A stretch of DNA of 64,000 nt from Natronolimnobius baerhuensis (GTDB taxonomy: Archaea > Halobacteriota > Halobacteria > Halobacteriales > Natrialbaceae): assembly GCF_002177135.1 (NCBI RefSeq), contig NZ_MWPH01000001.1, forward strand, positions 310,001-374,000, read 5' to 3'. This document shows, piece after piece, positions 60,295-64,000 of this stretch (position 1 is its first letter; each line of letters begins with the position of its first letter). The translations under genes were made by a program, and so were the position numbers. Under the pieces are notes generated by a model. It searched no databases. It was not told where the DNA came from and saw nothing but the letters and a program-made list of their open reading frames with translations.

Positions 60295-61293
60295 ATGACC
60301 ACAGCCTTGTTTCTCACCAGCGACGACGTCACAGACCTTGCATCGCCAAGAGCCTACGTTGACGCCGTTCGCGAGGGGTACCAACAGCGCGGCGACGGTG
60401 CACCTGCACAGCCGCGATCCAAATTCTTCCGGTCCGATCCGGGCGGGATGCTCACCAGCTACGCCGCAATCCTTCCCGATACCGGAGCTATGGGCGGGTA
60501 CATGTACAGCGCAGGCTTCGGTGCCGGCGACGCCTGGTTTATGACGCCGCTGTTCGATGCCGAGAGCGGCGAACCACTCGCCTTGCTCGATGGCGCGAGC
60601 ATGAACCCGTTCAAAACCGGCGCTGCTGGCGCTGTTGGCGTCGACGCACTCGCTCGAGACGATGCCGAAACCCTTGCAATCATCGGTAGCGGCGCACAGG
60701 CTCGCGGCCAACTTCGGGCAACAACGACCGTGCGCGAGTTCACGGACGTTCGCGTCTACTCGCCGACGACCGACCATCGCGAGGCGTTTGCAAGCGAGTT
60801 TGACGACCGCCTCGAGGCCGACGTTCGAGCTGTCGACTCGAGTACAGCGGCACTGCGGGGTGCCGATGTCGTTATCACCGCGACACGGGCCAGCGAACCG
60901 GTGTTCGACGGCAACGACCTCGAGCCGGGGGCACACGTCACGGCGATGGGCCAGTACGCGACGGACAGACGGGAACTCGATACGACGACACTCGAGCGCG
61001 CAACGTATGTCCCGGACCTTCGCGAACGCGCGACGTTCGACGCGGGTGCGTTTCTCGCGGCACTCGAGGCGGGTGTCGTCACTGAAGACGACATTCACGC
61101 GGAACTTGGCGAGGTTGTTGCCGGGAACGCGCCGGGTCGAACCAGTGCGGACGAGATTACGGTGTTCGACAGCGGCGGGACGGGTATCGAAACCGTCGCT
61201 GCAGCCTATTTGCTGTACGAGCGAGCGCTCGAGGCAGGTGTCGGCACCGAAATCGAGTTTTCACCAGCAAGTGAGGCACTAACCGGCGAGTAG
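60295..61293 (+). CDS. Ornithine cyclodeaminase / alanine dehydrogenase family enzyme
   Basis: 332 residues from ATG 60295. N-terminal substrate domain with YQQRGDGAPAQPRSKFF and GGYMYSAGFGAG, then Rossmann NAD-binding AIIGSGAQARGQL (about 124-136) and ADVVITATRASEPVF. Typical of the mu-crystallin/OCD family; archaeal members include alanine dehydrogenase, so NADH-linked interconversion of alanine and pyruvate is plausible, but cyclodeaminase cannot be excluded. A hairpin (61295-61311) follows the stop. Confidence 0.87.
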   Translation: MTTALFLTSDDVTDLASPRAYVDAVREGYQQRGDGAPAQPRSKFFRSDPGGMLTSYAAILPDTGAMGGYMYSAGFGAGDAWFMTPLFDAESGEPLALLDGASMNPFKTGAAGAVGVDALARDDAETLAIIGSGAQARGQLRATTTVREFTDVRVYSPTTDHREAFASEFDDRLEADVRAVDSSTAALRGADVVITATRASEPVFDGNDLEPGAHVTAMGQYATDRRELDTTTLERATYVPDLRERATFDAGAFLAALEAGVVTEDDIHAELGEVVAGNAPGRTSADEITVFDSGGTGIETVAAAYLLYERALEAGVGTEIEFSPASEALTGE

Positions 61294-61294
61294 C

Positions 61295-61311
61295 GACTGC
61301 AATCTGCAGTC
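61295..61311. terminator. Hairpin after alanine-dehydrogenase-like gene
   Basis: GACTGCA-ATC-TGCAGTC, perfect 7-bp arms, one base after the TAG. No T-run follows, so it is not a classic archaeal terminator, but it marks the 3' end. Function inferred. Confidence 0.4.
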
Positions 61312-61416
61312 ACACTGGCTGTATGCTGTCCGTAGCCCTGTGAGGCGGACAATTGGGCGTCCTTACGCTCCTGTACTGTCCCGTGATTCAAGCGTCTCGA
61401 CAGTGTAGCTGACAGT

Positions 61417-62427
61417 ATGTCCCGTGCGGCCGACCTCGTGTCCGTCCTCGAGACGGCCGACTCGTTGGCGATTGTCTGTCACGACAACCCCGATCCCGAC
61501 TGTCTCGCGAGCGCGCTCGCACTCGAGGCGATTGCACTCGATGCAGCGGTCGATGACGTCACCATCGTCTACGGCGGCGAGATCTCTCACCAGCAAAATC
61601 GGGCGTTCGTCAATATGCTCGATATCACGCTTGAAGGCGTCACAGACACAGCAATCGACGAATACGACTGTCTTGCGTTCGTCGATCACACCCAACCCGG
61701 CGCGAACACGGAGGTTGCTGGCACTGTCACCCCGGATATCGTCGTCGACCATCATCCCGGTGAGTCCAGTGGGGCACGATTCGAAGACGTCCGAACGAAC
61801 TACGGCGCAACCGCGACCATCTTCATCGAGTACCTGCAGACACTCGAGATCGACCTCACGACGCGACTCGCCTCGGCCTTGCTGTTTGCACTCCATCGCG
61901 AACGACTCGATTTCGTCCGCGAACCAACCCGCCGCGAGTACGAAGCCGCACTCGCCGTCTATCCCGATGCTGACCTCGAGATGCTCGAGCAACTGTACGG
62001 CAGCGCCTTCTCGCCGGGCACCCTCGATGCGATTGGGCGGGCAATCGACTCGCGTGAACGCCGTGGCTCCTCGTTGATTGCAAGCGTCGGCGTCACCGGC
62101 GAAACGGACGCTCTGCCACAGGCGGCGGACTATTTGCTCAATCTTGAGGGCGTCGACACCGTGCTGGCCTACGGCATCGTCGGCGATGCGATCCGACTGA
62201 GTGCTCGGTCGATTGATCCACGCGTCCACATCGGCGAGACGCTTGACGACGCCTTCGGCGAACTCGGTGCAGTTGGCGGGCACCACGATATGGCAGGCGG
62301 CCGAATCGAACTCGGCCTGTTCGCAGATTCGGCTGACGACGACGACGCACTGCTCGAGTTCGTCGGTCACCGGATCACGAACCGCTTTTTCGAGACGCTA
62401 AATCTCGACGATGAACACGACCGATAA
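61417..62427 (+). CDS. DHH-family phosphoesterase (NrnA-like)
   Basis: 336 residues. DHH motifs: CHDNPDPDCLASALAL with metal Asp, FVDHTQPGA, and the eponymous DHH in VVDHHPGE; the DHHA1 domain in the C-terminal third includes RSIDPRVHIGETL and GGHHDMAGGRIEL. Relatives degrade nano-RNA, pAp or c-di-AMP/pApA. The window encodes DacZ, so a c-di-AMP-turnover role is possible, but family knowledge alone does not decide it. It ends 12 bp before the structured repeat copy 2 and converges on hsp20. Confidence 0.88.
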   Translation: MSRAADLVSVLETADSLAIVCHDNPDPDCLASALALEAIALDAAVDDVTIVYGGEISHQQNRAFVNMLDITLEGVTDTAIDEYDCLAFVDHTQPGANTEVAGTVTPDIVVDHHPGESSGARFEDVRTNYGATATIFIEYLQTLEIDLTTRLASALLFALHRERLDFVREPTRREYEAALAVYPDADLEMLEQLYGSAFSPGTLDAIGRAIDSRERRGSSLIASVGVTGETDALPQAADYLLNLEGVDTVLAYGIVGDAIRLSARSIDPRVHIGETLDDAFGELGAVGGHHDMAGGRIELGLFADSADDDDALLEFVGHRITNRFFETLNLDDEHDR

Positions 62428-62438
62428 GAGCGTTTTCT

Positions 62439-62523
62439 CAGACGAATCACTGTAACAATGTACCGGCGTAACCGCCGCCCGGGTCGCGGTTACGCCGGCA
62501 ATGACGTACAGTAAACCGTCTCA
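62439..62523. repeat. 85-bp hairpin repeat, copy 2
   Basis: Begins CAGACGAATCACTGTA and ends TACAGTAAACCGTCTCA. An inner 13-bp perfect stem pairs CCGGCGTAACCGC with GCGGTTACGCCGG around a CGCCCGGGTC loop. Same ends and centre as the copy at 14327-14409 but different, still pairing stem bases. It lies between converging genes and its last three bases are the hsp20 stop codon. Confidence 0.7.
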
Positions 62524-63024
62524 GTCGATATCAATCGTCGTCGAGTCGTCTCCGGACGCGTGTGCTCGTTTTGGAAGTTGAACCGTGAGAATCCCGTTGT
62601 TCACGGTTGCATGTACCTCATCCGACTCGACCGCTGCAGGAAGTGTGACCTGCCGGGTGAACGATTGGACGTGTCGTTCCTGGCGGACGTACTCTGTCGC
62701 TGACGCTGTCTGTGTTGTCTCTTGCTCATGGTCGCCACTGATGAGCAACGACGGTCCATCGAGTCGAACCTCGAGGTCGGTCGTGTCGTAGCCGGGGACA
62801 TCGACGGTCACAACGAACTCGTCTCCCTCATCGGTCAGATCGAGACTCGTCATTCCCGACCCCTGTGAGGGCATCGATGGCATCTCCCACGCTGGGAGAC
62901 CGAGTCGTCGATCAGCGTGGTCATCGTCGCCGCGCTCGAGCGAGCGAGTGACGGGTTCGAAGTGCTCGGTGAGTCGGTCAATGAACCGCTCGAGGTCGTC
63001 GAGCGGGCCTGATCGGTCAGTCAT
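62521..63024 (-). CDS. Hsp20/alpha-crystallin small heat-shock protein
   Basis: ATP-independent chaperone that holds unfolding proteins. 167 residues: a variable N-terminal arm (1-58), then the alpha-crystallin domain (about 60-150) with EFVVTVDVPGYDTTDLEVRL split, LLISGDHEQE and AAVESDEVHATVNNGILTVQLPK, of which GILTVQLPK is the family signature. The C-terminus is short. Its stop is the end of the hairpin repeat. The DJ-1/PfpI gene starts divergently 141 bp away, so they may be co-regulated by stress. Confidence 0.93.
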   Translation of the reverse strand: MTDRSGPLDDLERFIDRLTEHFEPVTRSLERGDDDHADRRLGLPAWEMPSMPSQGSGMTSLDLTDEGDEFVVTVDVPGYDTTDLEVRLDGPSLLISGDHEQETTQTASATEYVRQERHVQSFTRQVTLPAAVESDEVHATVNNGILTVQLPKRAHASGDDSTTIDID

Positions 63025-63165
63025 AGCGTATCGTAGGCGTGCAAGCGCGAAAAAGCCACTGTGGGAGTGACCTGACTCTCATGAGGGCCGACGCGTTCGC
63101 CGAACCTTCCGGCAACATCGATGGCAGGGCCGGGAGTTTTCACCTTGCCGTTCGTAGCTGGAACT

Positions 63166-63846
63166 ATGACGAACGCACTGTTTGTTGTCAGCGAGGAAGG
63201 GTATTGGGGAGAAGAGTGTATCGAACCGCTCGAGACGCTCTCTGCTTCCGGGTTCGAGATTACGGTTGCGACGCCATCGGGTGGGCCACCGAAACTCGAC
63301 GAAACGTCGGCCGATCCGGACGAAGTTGGCGAGGAGACCGCTGAACACGTTCGTGAGGTCCACGAGAACGACGAGCGACTGAATGATCCGATTCCGACCG
63401 CTCGAGCGGACGCAACGGAGTACGACGCGGTCGTCTTCCCCGGCGGCCACGGCACCGAGTGGGACGTGAATCAGGACCACGATGCGCGGCGACTCCTCCG
63501 AGACGCCGTCGAGGGCGACGACGGCAAGGCGCTCGTCGTCTGTCACGCCGTCGGCATCCTTGCGTTCGCCCGCGACAGCCAGGGCGCGTTCATCGTCAAC
63601 GGCCGCGACGTGACCGGCTTCCCCAACGAGTGGGAAGAGGGCATCGTCGACGAGGACGGCGTGATGCCAACCGGTCGGAAGCTCCCCTACTGGGTCGAAG
63701 ACGAGGTTATCACCGCCGGCGGTAACTGGGACGCCGAACTCGAGGCCGACACGAGCGTCACCGTCGACGGCGACCTAATCACCGCCAGAGGGCCGGAATC
63801 CTCGAGCGCCGCGGCCGAGACGCTGCTCGAGGAGTTGGGCGTATAG
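63166..63846 (+). CDS. DJ-1/PfpI family protein (Hsp31-like)
   Basis: 226 residues from ATG 63166. Catalytic Cys126 followed by His in LVVCHAVG, Glu16/17 in GYWGEECIEPLETL and His95 in FPGGHGTEWDVN form the expected site. Relatives act as glutamine-amidotransferase-like chaperones, deglycases or methylglyoxal-handling enzymes; which one is unknown. An in-frame ATG upstream (63121) adds 15 residues; family start favours 63166. Divergent from hsp20. Confidence 0.9.
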   Translation: MTNALFVVSEEGYWGEECIEPLETLSASGFEITVATPSGGPPKLDETSADPDEVGEETAEHVREVHENDERLNDPIPTARADATEYDAVVFPGGHGTEWDVNQDHDARRLLRDAVEGDDGKALVVCHAVGILAFARDSQGAFIVNGRDVTGFPNEWEEGIVDEDGVMPTGRKLPYWVEDEVITAGGNWDAELEADTSVTVDGDLITARGPESSSAAAETLLEELGV

Positions 63847-63918
63847 GGCTATTTCGGGGCGACTCGAACGTATTTCGGGCAAAGAACTATCCGTTCAATC
63901 GCGCATTCCAACGGACGA

Positions 63919-64000
63919 ATGACGCTTTCGGTTGGACTCATCGGCGCTGGCGGTATCGGCAAGACGCACGCGACGAACATCGAAGCACATCCTGACGCGA
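63919..64000 (+). CDS. Gfo/Idh/MocA-family oxidoreductase, 5' end only
   Basis: Only the first 27 residues lie in the window. They begin MTLSVGLIGAGGIGKTHA: a Rossmann start with GxGxxG in GLIGAGGIGKTH and HATNIEAHP after it, typical of Gfo/Idh/MocA dehydrogenases acting on sugars or inositol. The ATG is at 63919, 72 bp after the preceding stop. Confidence 0.85.
   Translation, partial: MTLSVGLIGAGGIGKTHATNIEAHPDA

Noticed and set aside
1-64000. tRNA, rRNA, CRISPR, IS element or integrase
   Set aside because: I looked at spacers for TpsiC-like GTTCRANNC arms, regularly spaced repeats and transposase motifs and saw none; a covariance search could still find a divergent RNA.

Overview
The window is haloarchaeal chromosome, most like the alkaliphilic/neutrophilic Natrialbales type. 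Evidence: GC-rich DNA with strong third-position GC, very acidic proteins, HalOD1 and HalX domains, HTH-10 (bacterio-opsin-activator type) regulators, a Tat-exported binding protein, archaeal CoA enzymes (pantoate kinase, phosphopantoate-beta-alanine ligase), geranylgeranylglyceryl phosphate synthase, an archaetidylinositol-phosphate-synthase-like enzyme, DacZ-type diadenylate cyclase, MBF1 and a FolC-FolP fusion. Exact genus is an inference I cannot prove here. I see no rRNA, tRNA, CRISPR array, transposase or integrase.

Layout. 0-8 kb: end of a membrane protein, the folate fusion enzyme, two oxidoreductases, a DUF420 membrane protein and a sensor kinase. 8-10.8 kb: two-gene ABC-2 exporter, HalOD1 protein, a small unknown. 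11-19 kb: beta-oxidation (two acyl-CoA dehydrogenases, a 3-hydroxyacyl-CoA dehydrogenase/enoyl-CoA hydratase fusion) interleaved with a HalX response regulator facing a pseudo-receiver histidine kinase. 19-25 kb: biotin ligase, TyrRS, haloarchaeal membrane and regulatory proteins, phosphopantoate-beta-alanine ligase. 25-30 kb: sugar-type ABC transporter with its binding protein on the opposite strand. 30-37 kb: a 979-residue membrane protein with 13 DUF1508-like repeats, pantoate kinase, a zinc-finger protein, a membrane-anchored double-AAA ATPase, UspA. 37-42 kb: AspRS, a VapBC-like pair, cytochrome P450, sirtuin. 42-45.5 kb: a less GC-rich regulatory cluster (three HTH-10 paralogues, a winged-helix protein, HalOD1 and a 61-residue protein). 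45.6-53 kb: lipid synthase, DUF488, uridine phosphorylase, MscS and DacZ, NCS2 permease, UspA, amidohydrolase. 53-58 kb: hisC-NMP kinase-CDP-alcohol transferase operon, MBF1, triosephosphate isomerase, a TIR-zinc-ribbon protein facing a J-domain zinc protein. 59-64 kb: small membrane proteins, alanine-dehydrogenase-like enzyme, DHH phosphoesterase, Hsp20 and a DJ-1/PfpI protein, start of a Gfo/Idh/MocA oxidoreductase.

The signals least explained by ordinary annotation are: (i) an ~85-bp hairpin repeat present twice (14327-14409, 62439-62523) whose stems differ by compensatory changes; (ii) short perfect dyads close to the promoters of many genes, including dacZ, a uspA, the DUF1508 giant, vapBC and the divergent HTH-10 pair; (iii) the DUF1508 giant; (iv) a double-AAA ATPase whose second module looks catalytically dead; and (v) the facing TIR/J-domain zinc proteins. 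Start codons were chosen from family N-termini and TATA spacing, since many haloarchaeal transcripts are leaderless.
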